In this document: positions 30,669 to 39,359 of the stretch, one piece after another | Position numbering within the stretch: position 1 is the first letter of the stretch | Layout: each line of letters opens with the position of its first letter | Assembly: GCF_013744875.1 (NCBI RefSeq) | Contig: NZ_CP059399.1 | Coordinates: 4,030,001 to 4,094,000 of the forward strand | DNA from: Nocardia huaxiensis | GTDB lineage: Bacteria; Actinomycetota; Actinomycetes; Mycobacteriales; Mycobacteriaceae | DNA length: 64,000 nucleotides | Direction: 5' to 3' | Made by a program: the position numbers and the translations under genes | Notes under the pieces: model-generated | What the model was told of the DNA's origin: nothing | Seen by the model: the letters and a program-made list of their open reading frames with translations, nothing else | The model's database searches: none

Positions 30669-31619
30669 ATGGCCACTCCCACACGGCCCGTCATCGAGGT
30701 GTCCGGGCTCGTCAAATCCTTCGGAAAACAGCGGGTGCTGCGTGGCATCGACGCGAATGTGCCTGCCGGAAGCGTGTTTTCGCTACTCGGCCCGAACGGG
30801 GCGGGTAAGACCACCATGGTGCGCATCCTCACCACGCTGGGGCGGCCCGATGGGGGACAGGTGCGCGTGGCCGGGCTCGATCCGGTGCGCGAACCCGACG
30901 CCGTGCGCGCCGTCATCGGGGTGACGGGGCAGAACACCGCCGTGGACGGAACGCTCACCGGCGCGGAGAATCTGCGGCTGGTCGGCAGGCTGTTGCATCT
31001 CGGATCGGGTGAAACATCCAAGCGCACAGCGCGATTGCTCGAGCAGTTCGGGCTGGCGGAGGCCGCGCACAAGCGGGTCGGCTCCTACTCCGGCGGCATG
31101 CGGCGACGGCTGGATCTGGCGATGAGTCTCATGGGCGACCCGCGGATCGTCTTCCTGGACGAGCCCACCACCGGCCTCGATCCGCGCAGCCGCCGGGAAT
31201 TGTGGCAGGTGATCAGGGGTTTGGTCGCCGACGGTGTGACGGTTTTCCTCACCACCCAGTATCTGGAGGAGGCCGATCAGCTGGCCGACCGCATCGCGGT
31301 GCTGGACGACGGCCGCATTGTCGCCGAGGGGACCGCCGAGGAACTCAAGCAGCTGGTGCCCGGCGGGCACATCCGGCTGAGTTTCGCCGACGAGGACGGC
31401 CTCGCCGCGGCGGCGCGGGCGGTCCCGGTGGCCGAGGTCGACGCGGAACAGCTTGTGCTGCAAGTCCCTTCGGACGGCAGCGTCGGCGATATCCGCAAAC
31501 TCCTCGACCACTTCGACGATCACGCCGTCACCATCGACCGCCTGGACATCCACACCCCCGATCTCGACGACGTCTTCTTCGCGCTCACCGGCGCCACCAC
31601 GAAAGGTGCACAGTCGTGA
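30669..31619 (+). CDS. ABC transporter ATP-binding protein (DrrA-like)
   Basis: A 316-residue ABC ATPase of the daunorubicin-resistance DrrA type. Walker A is GPNGAGKT (near residue 40); the signature YSGGMRRRLDLAMSLMGDPRIVFLDEPTTGLDP includes Walker B; the switch His is replaced by Gln in FLTTQYLEEADQLAD, as in other DrrA proteins. A C-terminal DrrA regulatory domain of about 90 residues ends the protein. It forms a half-transporter with the permease at 31616, whose start overlaps its stop. The ATG at 30669 is used; the ribosome site is weak (cggggtt). Expected to expel hydrophobic drugs or lipids under TetR control. Confidence 0.93.
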   Translation: MATPTRPVIEVSGLVKSFGKQRVLRGIDANVPAGSVFSLLGPNGAGKTTMVRILTTLGRPDGGQVRVAGLDPVREPDAVRAVIGVTGQNTAVDGTLTGAENLRLVGRLLHLGSGETSKRTARLLEQFGLAEAAHKRVGSYSGGMRRRLDLAMSLMGDPRIVFLDEPTTGLDPRSRRELWQVIRGLVADGVTVFLTTQYLEEADQLADRIAVLDDGRIVAEGTAEELKQLVPGGHIRLSFADEDGLAAAARAVPVAEVDAEQLVLQVPSDGSVGDIRKLLDHFDDHAVTIDRLDIHTPDLDDVFFALTGATTKGAQS

Positions 31620-32383
31620 CGACTCTCGTTCGCGGAGCCCAGGATTCGGCCGCCATGGTGGGCCGCAACCTGCGGCACAGCCTGCGCAGCCCGGACACCA
31701 TGATCATGACGATCGCGGTGCCGGTCATGATCCTGCTCATGTTCACCTACGTCTTCGGTGGCGCGATGAACGTCGGCGGCGACTACCTCGATTATGTGGT
31801 GCCCGGAATCATCCTGCTGTGCGCGGGATTCGGCTCGGCCGGCACCGCGGTGAGCGTGTCCACCGATATGCAGGACGGCATCATCGACCGCTTCCGCACC
31901 ATGGCGGTATCCCGCACCTCGGTGCTCGCCGGGCATGTCCTGGAGAGCCTGCTGCGCAATCTGCTCACCACCGGCCTGGTCATACTCATCGCGGTGGCAC
32001 TGGGTTTCCGCCCCACCGCGGACCCGATCCGCTGGCTGGGCGTGCTCGGCGTGTTGTCGCTGTTCATCCTGGCGCTGTCCTGGCTGGCCGCCGCGTTCGG
32101 ATTGCTCGCCCGGAATCCGGAGGCCGCCAATGGTTTCACCTTCTTCTTCATGTTCCTGCCCTATGTGAGCAGCGCTTTCGTGCCGCTGCACACGCTGCCG
32201 AGCTGGCTGCGCGGGTTCGGCGAGTATCAGCCCGCGACGCCCGTCGCCGAGGCGGTGCGCGGCCTGCTCATGGGGACGCCGGTGGGGAACAATGGCGTGC
32301 TGGCCGTGATCTGGTGTGCCGGAATCGGTTTCGCCGGCTACCTGGCGGCGGGGGTGCTCTATCGGCGGCGCGGCGTGAGCTGA
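31616..32383 (+). CDS. ABC-2 type transporter permease (DrrB-like)
   Basis: A 255-residue permease with six predicted membrane helices (for example MIMTIAVPVMILLMFTYVFGGAM, VVPGIILLCAGFGSAGTAVSVS, NLLTTGLVILIAVALGF, and GVLAVIWCAGIGFAGYLAAGVL). The DrrB/ABC2 landmark DMQDGIIDRFRTMAVSRTSVLAGHVLESLLRN sits between helices 2 and 3. The GTG at 31616 overlaps the ATPase stop by four bases. With the upstream ATPase it makes a complete exporter. Confidence 0.93.
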   Translation: MTTLVRGAQDSAAMVGRNLRHSLRSPDTMIMTIAVPVMILLMFTYVFGGAMNVGGDYLDYVVPGIILLCAGFGSAGTAVSVSTDMQDGIIDRFRTMAVSRTSVLAGHVLESLLRNLLTTGLVILIAVALGFRPTADPIRWLGVLGVLSLFILALSWLAAAFGLLARNPEAANGFTFFFMFLPYVSSAFVPLHTLPSWLRGFGEYQPATPVAEAVRGLLMGTPVGNNGVLAVIWCAGIGFAGYLAAGVLYRRRGVS

Positions 32384-32510
32384 CATCGCCCTACGCCGAT
32401 ATGCGCATCTGAGCATGTATCTCGCGCATGTCGCGAAGCGGCCCATCCTATGTCGGCCCCGGTGAATTCGCCGGGGCCACAACGCCATTGTTGGGTATCG
32501 CACACTCCCT

Positions 32511-32538
32511 CCCAAGCAAGCGCTTGGGTTGATAACGT
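32511..32538 (+). promoter_or_regulatory. Palindrome and candidate -10 upstream of the acyltransferase
   Basis: cccaagcaagcgcttggg (32511-32528) has 6-base outer arms and a perfect inner palindrome, caagcgcttg. It is followed by taacgt (32533-32538), which fits TANNNT. It could be a regulated promoter. Confidence 0.4.
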
Positions 32539-32556
32539 CGAAAGGGCAGGAGGACG

Positions 32557-32604
32557 GTGACGGGCATCGGTCGTCGAGGATCGACAAGCGCTCGCACACA
32601 CTAA
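32557..32604 (+). CDS. Possible 15-residue leader peptide
   Basis: A GTG-started frame of 15 codons plus stop (VTGIGRRGSTSARTH) directly follows a near-perfect ribosome site, aggagg, at 32548-32553. The spacing of three bases is short. It lies inside the presumed 5' leader of the acyltransferase mRNA and is followed by a small hairpin. No run of a single regulatory codon is present, so classical attenuation is not evident. It may be chance. Confidence 0.25.
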   Translation: MTGIGRRGSTSARTH

Positions 32605-32747
32605 GGGGACCGCGCTGGAACGCGGCCCGTTCTGGGCTATCAATGGGGATGTGACCGGGGGCAATTCATTTGTGCCGACGTCGTTTTCGGCGTCCGTGTG
32701 TGTTTGCCGCGCCCGTCTCCGGCAAAGCAATACCCAAAGGACGGCTC

Positions 32748-33596
32748 ATGACTGAAACACTGCGCACACCCGATGCGAACCACCCGCTGCTCCCCTTGGC
32801 GCGGGCGTACACGAACTACTTCACGCCCGAAGTCAGTGGCCTGGAGAATCTTCCGGCCTCGGGGCCCGCGCTGGTCATCGGCAATCACTCGTCGATCTAC
32901 TGGGCGCCGGAGGTGTGGATCACCTTCATGGCCATGATGGACCGCCGTCCGGACGAGCCGACCTTCGGTGTCGCGCACGAAATCCTTTTGCGCGCACCGC
33001 TTCTCGGTGAGAGCCTGCGGCAGTTCGGCGTGATCGCGGCCTCGCAGGAGGCGGCGAGCGCGGGGCTGAAGGACGGCGGCGCGGTCATGGTGTACCCGGG
33101 CGGTGACTGGGAGGCGTGCCGGCCGTGGACCGAGCGCGACAAGATCGACTTCGCCGGGCGCAAGGGCTTCATCCGGCTCGCGCTCAAGCTGGGCGTGCCG
33201 GTGATCCCGGCGGTCGCCAATGGCGGCCACGATTCCATCTTCATCGTCAGCCGCGGTGAGCGCACCGCGCGACTGCTCCAGCTGGACAAGCTGTTCCGGG
33301 CCAAGGTGTTCCCGTACACCGTCGGCCTGCCCTTCGGCGTGGCCCCGATCCTGCCGCAGATTCCGCTGCCCGCCTCGGTGCACGTGAGTTTCCTGCCGGC
33401 CCTGGACTGGTCGACGCAGGTGGGCGATCCGGATGACGAGGCGCTGGTGGACTCGTACTACGAGCAGACGGTGGCGACCATGCAGACCGAACTCGACCGG
33501 CTGCGCGCCGAGGATCCGAATCCGGTGGCGACCGGAATCAAGAAGCATGTGGCCGGTTTGCCCGGCCCGCTGTCGGGTCTGGCGAATCTGCTGTAA
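32748..33596 (+). CDS. Lysophospholipid acyltransferase-like protein
   Basis: A 282-residue protein of the PlsC/LPLAT superfamily, which transfers acyl groups to lysophospholipids or other alcohols. Recognisable blocks are ALVIGNHSSIYWAPEVW (residues about 43-59), FGVAHEILLRAPLLGESLRQFGVIAAS, VMVYPGGDWEACRPW (the block equivalent to the PEG motif), and LALKLGVPVIPAVANGGHDS. The usual HX4D has Trp at the Asp position (HSSIYW), a variation seen in some actinobacterial relatives. The ATG at 32748 follows aaagga. There is no lipid-pathway neighbour to narrow the substrate; the gene is preceded by a long leader region. Confidence 0.82.
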   Translation: MTETLRTPDANHPLLPLARAYTNYFTPEVSGLENLPASGPALVIGNHSSIYWAPEVWITFMAMMDRRPDEPTFGVAHEILLRAPLLGESLRQFGVIAASQEAASAGLKDGGAVMVYPGGDWEACRPWTERDKIDFAGRKGFIRLALKLGVPVIPAVANGGHDSIFIVSRGERTARLLQLDKLFRAKVFPYTVGLPFGVAPILPQIPLPASVHVSFLPALDWSTQVGDPDDEALVDSYYEQTVATMQTELDRLRAEDPNPVATGIKKHVAGLPGPLSGLANLL

Positions 33597-33706
33597 CCCG
33601 CGATCGGGGTGCGGGGCGACTCTCGGGTGTGGTGGGCCCGGGAGCCGTCCCGTTGGTTATCGCAACCCGGCGCGTGCCGCTCACCAGCACCTAGCTAATT
33701 GGACGC

Positions 33707-33712
33707 TAGCGT
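33707..33712 (+). promoter_or_regulatory. Candidate -10 for a leaderless transcript
   Basis: TAGCGT, the same hexamer seen before the gene at 5903, ends 8 bases before the ATG at 33721. No ribosome site separates them, so the mRNA is probably leaderless. Confidence 0.5.
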
Positions 33713-33720
33713 AGTTCCAC

Positions 33721-34587
33721 ATGAGTGAGGGCCAGCCGTTCCGGGACGCGCGTGCGGACGAGCACGCGCGTCAGCTCGAGGAACAGCGTCTGCAAGCGTG
33801 GAGCAACTATCTGAAGGCGAGTGCGGGCATCGCCGACAGCCGCATCCAGGCCAACCTCACCGGCTGGAAGCGCTGGCTGCATCACCTGCCGGGCGCGTCC
33901 ATCGACAAGGCCACCGCTCGGCGCGACGCGCTGCGGCGGGAGCTGTCCGAGCACGGGGTCGGGGCCGACGATCGGCTCTGGGGCGTGCTGTCGGGGGCGC
34001 GGGTGCGCAGTCTGGGGACGTCGGTCTGCCTCGAGACCACCATCGCGGACCTCGTGCGGGAGTACGAGCCGACCGCGCCGCACTGGACGCGGCAGCTGGA
34101 GCGGGTCGCGCAGGCGGCCGGGGAGGCGCGACCGCTGGCCGCCACCGGGGACCGGGCGGTGGTGGCGGAGGTGATCGAACAGCTGCTGCCCGTCACCCGC
34201 ATCGCGCCGGACGAGCAGGCGCGGCAGCGGCTCACCGATCATCTGCCGGGCACGCTGCGGCCCGTTCCCGCCGACATCACCACCCTGCGGCGCAGTGACA
34301 CACTCGTGGAGGTGGTGTTCGACATCTACGCCGACACCATCAAACTCGACAACATCACCGTCAATCCCGAACTGCGCGGGACGGGATTGGGGAGTGCGGT
34401 GCTGGCGCACCTGTGCCGGTCCGCCGACGCGCATCACCTCTATATCGTCGGGCAGCTGGTGCCGACCTTCCGTGACGATGATTCGGCGGTGCCGCGGCTC
34501 GCGGATTGGTGCCGCCGCCACGGGTTTTCGGTCAACGAGCGGCTCGGCGGGCGGATCGTGCGCAGCCCGGCCAGCGTCGGCGCCTGA
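33721..34587 (+). CDS. Protein with C-terminal GNAT-like acetyltransferase fold
   Basis: A 288-residue protein. The C-terminal third (residues about 195-280) looks like a GNAT domain: VEVVFDIYADTIKLDNITVNPELRGTGLGSAVLAHLCRSADA contains the acetyl-CoA pyrophosphate-binding pattern (R/Q)xxGxG, followed by HGFSVNERLGGRIV. The N-terminal 190 residues form a charged helical region (ARADEHARQLEEQRLQAWSNYLKASAG...) not recognised as a known domain. The ATG at 33721 is supported by a TAGCGT element eight bases upstream. It converges on the phosphoketolase gene. Substrate unknown. Confidence 0.68.
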   Translation: MSEGQPFRDARADEHARQLEEQRLQAWSNYLKASAGIADSRIQANLTGWKRWLHHLPGASIDKATARRDALRRELSEHGVGADDRLWGVLSGARVRSLGTSVCLETTIADLVREYEPTAPHWTRQLERVAQAAGEARPLAATGDRAVVAEVIEQLLPVTRIAPDEQARQRLTDHLPGTLRPVPADITTLRRSDTLVEVVFDIYADTIKLDNITVNPELRGTGLGSAVLAHLCRSADAHHLYIVGQLVPTFRDDDSAVPRLADWCRRHGFSVNERLGGRIVRSPASVGA

Positions 34588-34626
34588 TCGGCCGGGTGCG
34601 GTCGGCGGCGCGGGTATCGCCGTGCG

Positions 34627-37110
34627 TCATGACCACTTCCACTCGGCGACGACGGGAATGTCCTCGCCGTGTTCGCGGGTCCAGGCGCGGGCCTGCCAGC
34701 GCGCGTCCTCCATCTCCTGACGCAGTCCCGCGGCCTTCTCGCGCAGCTCCGGCACGCGGTCGATGACATCCATGACCAGGTGGTAGCGGTCCAGGTCATT
34801 GAGCATCACCATGTCGAAAGGCGTTGTGGTGGTGCCCTTTTCCTTGTAGCCGCGGACGTGCAGGCCGTCGTGGTTGGTGCGCCGGTAGGTGAGACGGTGC
34901 ACCAGCCACGGGTAGCCGTGGAAGGCGAAGACGATCGGGCGATCCCGGGTGAACAGGGTGTCGAACTCGCGGTCGGGGAGCCCGTGCGGATGCTCGTCCT
35001 GCGGCAGCAGTCGCATGAGGTCGACCACGTTCACCACCCGCACCCGCAACTCCGGTAGCTGTTCGCGCAGAATCGACACTGCCGCAAGGGTTTCCAAGGT
35101 CGGGACGTCTCCCGCGCAGGCGAGTACCACATCGGGGGACATGCCCTCGTCGTCATTGTTGCCGGCCCAGTCCCAGATGCCGATGCCGCGGGCGCAGTGC
35201 GTCGCGGCGTCCGCCACCGACAGCCAGCTCTCCTGCGGTTGTTTGCCCGCCACAACGACATTCACGTAGTGGCGGGAACGCAGGCAGTGATCGTAGGTGG
35301 AGAGCAGGGTATTGGCGTCCGGCGGCAGATACACCCGCACGATCTCCGGGCTCTTGTTGAGCACCACGTCCAGGAATCCCGGGTCCTGATGGGTGAATCC
35401 ATTGTGGTCCTGCCGCCAAACATGCGAGGAGAGCAGGTAATTGAGGCTGGCGATGGGTCGCCGCCAGGGAATCGCCGCGCTGGCGTCGAGCCATTTGGCG
35501 TGCTGGTTGAACATGGCGTCGACAATGTGGATGAACGCCTCGTAGCAGGTGAAGACGCCGTGCCGGCCGGTCAGAAGATAGCCCTCGAGCAGGCCCTGGC
35601 ACATGTGCTCGGACAGCACTTCGACCGCGCGGCCGGTGCGGTCGAGTTTCACGTCGTGTTCGGCGATCTCGGCCTGCCAGTCGCGGCCGGTGACCTCGAG
35701 AATGTCCTGTAGCCGGTTGCTGGCCAGTTCGTCGGGGGCGAAGGTGAGGAAGTTGTCCGGGTTGAGCCGGGTGACCTCGCGCAGCCAGCCGCCGAGCACT
35801 CGCGTCGCCTCGTGTTTGACCGCGCCGGGGGACGGCACGTCGACGCCGGAGTCGCGCCAGTCGGGTAGGCGCAGATCCCGCAGCAGCACCCCGCCATTGC
35901 TCACCGGATTGGCGCTCATGCGGCGGCCGCCGGACGGATTCAATTCCAGCAGTGCGGCATGGGGGCGGCCGTCGGCGTCGAACAGTTCCTCCGGGCGATA
36001 GGACTTCAGCCACTGCTCCAGCACCTCGCGATGCCGCGGATTGCCGCGCGCCGCGGCGAGGGGCACCTGATGGGCGCGGAAGGTGCCCTCGACCTGTTCG
36101 CCGTCCACGATCGGCGGGCAGGTCCAGCCCTTCGGGGTGCGCAGGATGATCATGGGCCAGGCGGGCCGGGCATCGGAGCCGCGTTCCCGGGCGGCGGTCT
36201 GAATGGCCGCGATGCGGTCCAGGCATTCGTCGATGGCGCTCGCCATGGCCTGATGCACCGTGCCCGGATCGTCGCCGGTCACCGGAATCGGGTGGTAGCC
36301 GTAGCCGCGCAGCAGGCTGAGCAGTTCCGATTCCGGAATGCGCGCCAGGATGGTCGGATTGGCGATCTTGTACTCATTGAGCGCGAGAATGGGCACGACC
36401 GCGCCGTCGCGTCCGGCATTGAGGAATTTGTTCGCGTGCCAGCTGCCCGCGAGCGGACCGGTCTCGGCCTCGCCGTCGCCGATCACGCAGAACACCGTCA
36501 GATCCGGATTGTCGAGCGCGGCGCCGTAGGCGTGCAGCAGCGAATACCCCAGCTCGCCGCCCTCGTGGAAGGAGCCCGGCGTGTCGGGTGCGCAGTGGCT
36601 GGGCACGCCGCCCGGAAAGGAGAACTGGGCGAACAGCGCGCGCATGCCCTCCGCGTCCTGCGGAATGTGGCTGTAGAGCTCGGAATAGGTGCCCTCGAGC
36701 CAGGCGCACGCATTGGGTCCGGGCCCGCCGTGACCCGGCCCGGCCACGAACACCGCGTCCAGATCCCGTTCCCGGATGGCCCGATTGGCATGCACCCACA
36801 CCAGATTCAGTCCCGGCACGGTGCCGAAGTGGCCGAGCAATCGTGGCTTGATGTGCTCGGGCAGCAACGGTTCGCGTACCAGCGGGTTGTGCAGGAGGTA
36901 GATCTGTCCCACCGAGAGGTAGTTGGCGGCCCGCCACCAGGCGTCGAGGGCCTCGAGCTCGGCGCGGGTGAGGGGGCCGGGTGCGTCGGTGAGCCGATAG
37001 GCGACGGGCGCGAGGGTTTCTCCGCTGCTCGAGGTGTCATTGTCGCCCGCCGTGTCGGCGACGTCGATCGAGGTTCCCGGCGTCAATGAGCGTTCGCTGC
37101 TGGATGTCAC
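34627..37110 (-). CDS. xfp: Phosphoketolase (xylulose-5-phosphate/fructose-6-phosphate)
   Basis: An 827-residue thiamine-diphosphate enzyme that splits xylulose 5-phosphate (and often fructose 6-phosphate) to acetyl phosphate and a shorter sugar phosphate. Family blocks are clear: [78 protein letters not shown], and the ThDP/metal motif [23 protein letters not shown]. The C-terminus has [26 protein letters not shown], also typical. The GTG at 37110 adds a low-complexity head of about 30 residues, explaining a length slightly above the usual 790-800. No acetate kinase gene is adjacent. Confidence 0.95.
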   Translation of the reverse strand: MTSSSERSLTPGTSIDVADTAGDNDTSSSGETLAPVAYRLTDAPGPLTRAELEALDAWWRAANYLSVGQIYLLHNPLVREPLLPEHIKPRLLGHFGTVPGLNLVWVHANRAIRERDLDAVFVAGPGHGGPGPNACAWLEGTYSELYSHIPQDAEGMRALFAQFSFPGGVPSHCAPDTPGSFHEGGELGYSLLHAYGAALDNPDLTVFCVIGDGEAETGPLAGSWHANKFLNAGRDGAVVPILALNEYKIANPTILARIPESELLSLLRGYGYHPIPVTGDDPGTVHQAMASAIDECLDRIAAIQTAARERGSDARPAWPMIILRTPKGWTCPPIVDGEQVEGTFRAHQVPLAAARGNPRHREVLEQWLKSYRPEELFDADGRPHAALLELNPSGGRRMSANPVSNGGVLLRDLRLPDWRDSGVDVPSPGAVKHEATRVLGGWLREVTRLNPDNFLTFAPDELASNRLQDILEVTGRDWQAEIAEHDVKLDRTGRAVEVLSEHMCQGLLEGYLLTGRHGVFTCYEAFIHIVDAMFNQHAKWLDASAAIPWRRPIASLNYLLSSHVWRQDHNGFTHQDPGFLDVVLNKSPEIVRVYLPPDANTLLSTYDHCLRSRHYVNVVVAGKQPQESWLSVADAATHCARGIGIWDWAGNNDDEGMSPDVVLACAGDVPTLETLAAVSILREQLPELRVRVVNVVDLMRLLPQDEHPHGLPDREFDTLFTRDRPIVFAFHGYPWLVHRLTYRRTNHDGLHVRGYKEKGTTTTPFDMVMLNDLDRYHLVMDVIDRVPELREKAAGLRQEMEDARWQARAWTREHGEDIPVVAEWKWS

Positions 37111-37256
37111 GGTGCGCCTTTCGCAGGGGGACGGGCGGCTACCTCTCCAACTTCGGATGCTACCGGTGGTTTCGTCGGGTTCGGGAATACCGTGGACGAT
37201 GGCACCGCTGAGGATTCGGAAACCGACCGTGTGACCTACTACCGAGAGGTACCGCC

Positions 37257-38084
37257 TTGCAGGAAGTCACCCTCAATAACGGCAGCACCGTTCCGCAGCT
37301 CGGGTTCGGCGTGTGGCAGGTCGAGGACGACCAGGCCTACAGCGCCGTGACCACGGCCTTCGAGGCCGGATACCGGCATATCGACACCGCCCGCATCTAC
37401 GAGAACGAGACCGGTGTCGGCCGCGCCATCCGGGATTCCGGACTGCCGCGGGGCGAGGTGTTCCTCACCACCAAACTCTGGAACAGCGATCAGGGTTACG
37501 ACGCGGCGCTGACGGCGTTCGACGCGAGCCTGGATCGGCTGGGCACCGACTATGTCGACCTGTATCTGATCCACTGGCCCACCCCCGAGCACGATCGCTA
37601 TGTCGACACCTGGCGGGCACTGGAGAAGATCTACGCCGATGGGCGCGCCAAGGCCATCGGCGTCTCGAACTTCACCGAGGCCACGTTGAAGCGGCTGGTG
37701 GACGAGACCGATATCGTGCCCGTGCTCAACCAGATCGAGCTGCACCCGTACTTCCAGCAGCGCGAGATGCGTTCGGTCGCAGGCTCTCTCGGCATCGCCA
37801 CCGAGGCGTGGAGCCCGCTCGGCCAGGGTGGCGCGCTGTTGTCGGAACCGGTGCTGGCGCGCCTCGCCGAGCAGTACGGCAAGACGCCCGCGCAGATCGT
37901 GCTGCGCTGGCATCTGCAGATCGGCAATATTGTGATTCCGAAATCGGTGACGCCGTCCCGTATTTCGGAGAACATCGACGTTTTCGACTTCGCGCTGTCG
38001 GAGGCCGATCTGGCCCTGATCGACGATCTCGATAATCCGGGCGGGCGCATCGGACCGAATCCGGATACCTTCAATCTGGCGTGA
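37257..38084 (+). CDS. Aldo/keto reductase
   Basis: A 275-residue NADPH-dependent reductase of the AKR superfamily, 2,5-diketo-gluconate reductase-like group. The catalytic tetrad is visible: Asp43 and Tyr48 in [11 protein letters not shown], Lys73 in TTKLWN, His106 in LIHWP. The cofactor-binding end [24 protein letters not shown] is typical. The TTG at 37257 is used because gagagg lies 10 bases upstream and the protein then starts [18 protein letters not shown], as in relatives. It is divergent from the phosphoketolase gene. The physiological substrate is unknown. Confidence 0.93.
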   Translation: MQEVTLNNGSTVPQLGFGVWQVEDDQAYSAVTTAFEAGYRHIDTARIYENETGVGRAIRDSGLPRGEVFLTTKLWNSDQGYDAALTAFDASLDRLGTDYVDLYLIHWPTPEHDRYVDTWRALEKIYADGRAKAIGVSNFTEATLKRLVDETDIVPVLNQIELHPYFQQREMRSVAGSLGIATEAWSPLGQGGALLSEPVLARLAEQYGKTPAQIVLRWHLQIGNIVIPKSVTPSRISENIDVFDFALSEADLALIDDLDNPGGRIGPNPDTFNLA

Positions 38085-38090
38085 GACCGA

Positions 38091-38735
38091 TCAGTTTTCT
38101 ACGGTGATGCCGAGGGCGGCGGCGAAAGTCGGCGCCAGCGACAGCAATTGACGGGGATTGATCTTCGCGCCCTTCATGCCGTCGATGCCCTCGGCGATAT
38201 CGATTTCCACCGCGCCCCGGAAATCGGTTTTCGCCAGCCGTGCGCGATTCATGACGAGGCGGTTGATGGTGGAGCCGTCGAAACTGACGCCGGTCAGGCG
38301 GGCATCACCGAAATCGACGTGGCGCAGCACGCAGTCGACGAAACTGACCTGCTGCAGGGTGGCGGTGCGGAAGTTGACCGAATCGAGTTTGCAGCCTTCG
38401 AACCGCACCCGGCGCAGGTCGGCGCCGCCGAGGTCGAGGCCGGACATGGCGCCGGCCACGAATTCGGCGTCGCGCCAAGAGGTGTCGCCCGCATCGGTGC
38501 CGACCCAGCGCACATTGTGCAGCCACACGTCGTTGAAGGCGCTGTGACGCAGGCTGCCGTGGTCGATGGTGAGCGAGGTGAAGGCGGTTTCGGCGAAGCG
38601 GGCCGACTGGATGATCTGCTCGTCGAGGTGCTGACCGTCGAAGTGGGCGCAGTCGTATTCGCCGCCGGTGCGGGGGAGGTCGGTGCTGGGTTCGAGGTGC
38701 CGGGCGTAAGGGAGGTCTGCCAGTTCGCGCGCCAT
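38091..38735 (-). CDS. Pentapeptide-repeat protein
   Basis: A 214-residue protein whose central part (residues about 40-180) follows the A(D/N)LXX pentapeptide pattern, for example LDLGGADLRRVRFEGCKLDSVNFRTATLQQVSFVDCVLRHVDFGDARLTGVSFDGS. This folds into a right-handed quadrilateral beta helix. MfpA/Qnr proteins of this class protect DNA gyrase from quinolones by mimicking DNA, but the overall acidity and the cap here do not prove that role. Start ATG 38735. It converges on the aldo/keto reductase with a six-base gap. Confidence 0.85.
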   Translation of the reverse strand: MARELADLPYARHLEPSTDLPRTGGEYDCAHFDGQHLDEQIIQSARFAETAFTSLTIDHGSLRHSAFNDVWLHNVRWVGTDAGDTSWRDAEFVAGAMSGLDLGGADLRRVRFEGCKLDSVNFRTATLQQVSFVDCVLRHVDFGDARLTGVSFDGSTINRLVMNRARLAKTDFRGAVEIDIAEGIDGMKGAKINPRQLLSLAPTFAAALGITVEN

Positions 38736-38787
38736 GGTGGTCCACCGTAGTGGAGTCCGCCGACAAGCTCGGGTGTGGGGGTTTTGT

Positions 38788-38804
38788 CTGAATCTAATAT
38801 TCAG
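38788..38804. promoter_or_regulatory. Inverted repeat in an AT-rich intergenic stretch
   Basis: ctgaatctaatattcag has 6-base arms (ctgaat/attcag). It sits at the start of an unusually AT-rich stretch (about 38780-38870), which also holds the palindrome tatcgcgata at 38837-38846. Probably promoter or operator DNA for the small membrane protein downstream. Confidence 0.4.
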
Positions 38805-38946
38805 GGTGATGTCCCGATTGCGCGAATTCTTCTATTTATCGCGATATTTCGCGGAAATAGCCTCTCGCTATCGGTGTGGTGCGGGCGTAGTGTGTTCTCC
38901 GGTCGTCATTCATCCACTCACCGAATTGAGATTGAGGATTAGGCCG

Positions 38947-39222
38947 TTGCCTTCCACTTCAGGTTATTGCTGGGATACCTCTGTGCAAAACCCGGATCCC
39001 AGTGCTCCTGCGGGAACTCTGATCGTCAATGCCGACGGCTCCGACGCCGTCATCGTCCGGGAACTCGACTGTGCGATGCTCACCATCGCCAGCATCGCGG
39101 TGCTGTCCATCGCGCTGGCGCTGATGGTGCTCATCAGCAATGCCGACTTCGGCGACGGCCAGCAGCCGACGCCCGGCCCGGCCGGAAACTGCCAGCCGTT
39201 CTGCCCGGTGACCGGGGGCTGA
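38947..39222 (+). CDS. Small single-pass membrane protein
   Basis: A 91-residue protein with one strong membrane helix (CAMLTIASIAVLSIALALMVLIS, residues about 46-68). A mostly polar N-terminal part precedes it, and a short Pro/Gly/Cys tail (GNCQPFCPVTGG) follows. The tail, with two close cysteines, is probably outside the membrane. The TTG at 38947 is chosen because gagg lies about 10 bases upstream and the AT-rich promoter region ends before it; longer in-frame starts would run back through that region. No family is recognised. The next gene codes for a secreted protein. Confidence 0.5.
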   Translation: MPSTSGYCWDTSVQNPDPSAPAGTLIVNADGSDAVIVRELDCAMLTIASIAVLSIALALMVLISNADFGDGQQPTPGPAGNCQPFCPVTGG

Positions 39223-39359
39223 CGCGCGCTGCCCGGCGAATACGCCTTGTGCATACTGCCGGGCGCGCACCATGATTCCTGGAATTCTGCCGGGGTCGCG
39301 GCCGGGAACGAGATGGCAGATTGCTTCTCATTCTCGGCGCATCGACACCCCGGAGCCTC

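Larger units (their letters stand above)
32384..32747 (+). other. 364-base intergenic region with possible leader
   Basis: No protein-coding gene of normal size is supported here. It holds a palindromic site and a possible promoter (32511-32538), a 15-codon leader-like frame (32557-32604), a short hairpin (ccgcg/cgcgg at 32611-32626), and the aaagga ribosome site of the acyltransferase just before 32748. If the promoter is real, the transcript has a leader of about 200 bases. Confidence 0.5.

Noticed and set aside
34627..37110. Plus-strand open frames opposite the phosphoketolase (up to 376 codons).
   Set aside because: Antisense shadows of a well-conserved enzyme; no independent coding evidence.
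38091..38735. Calling the pentapeptide-repeat protein a quinolone-resistance (MfpA/Qnr) protein.
   Set aside because: Only the repeat pattern supports it. Gyrase-interaction features cannot be seen by eye.
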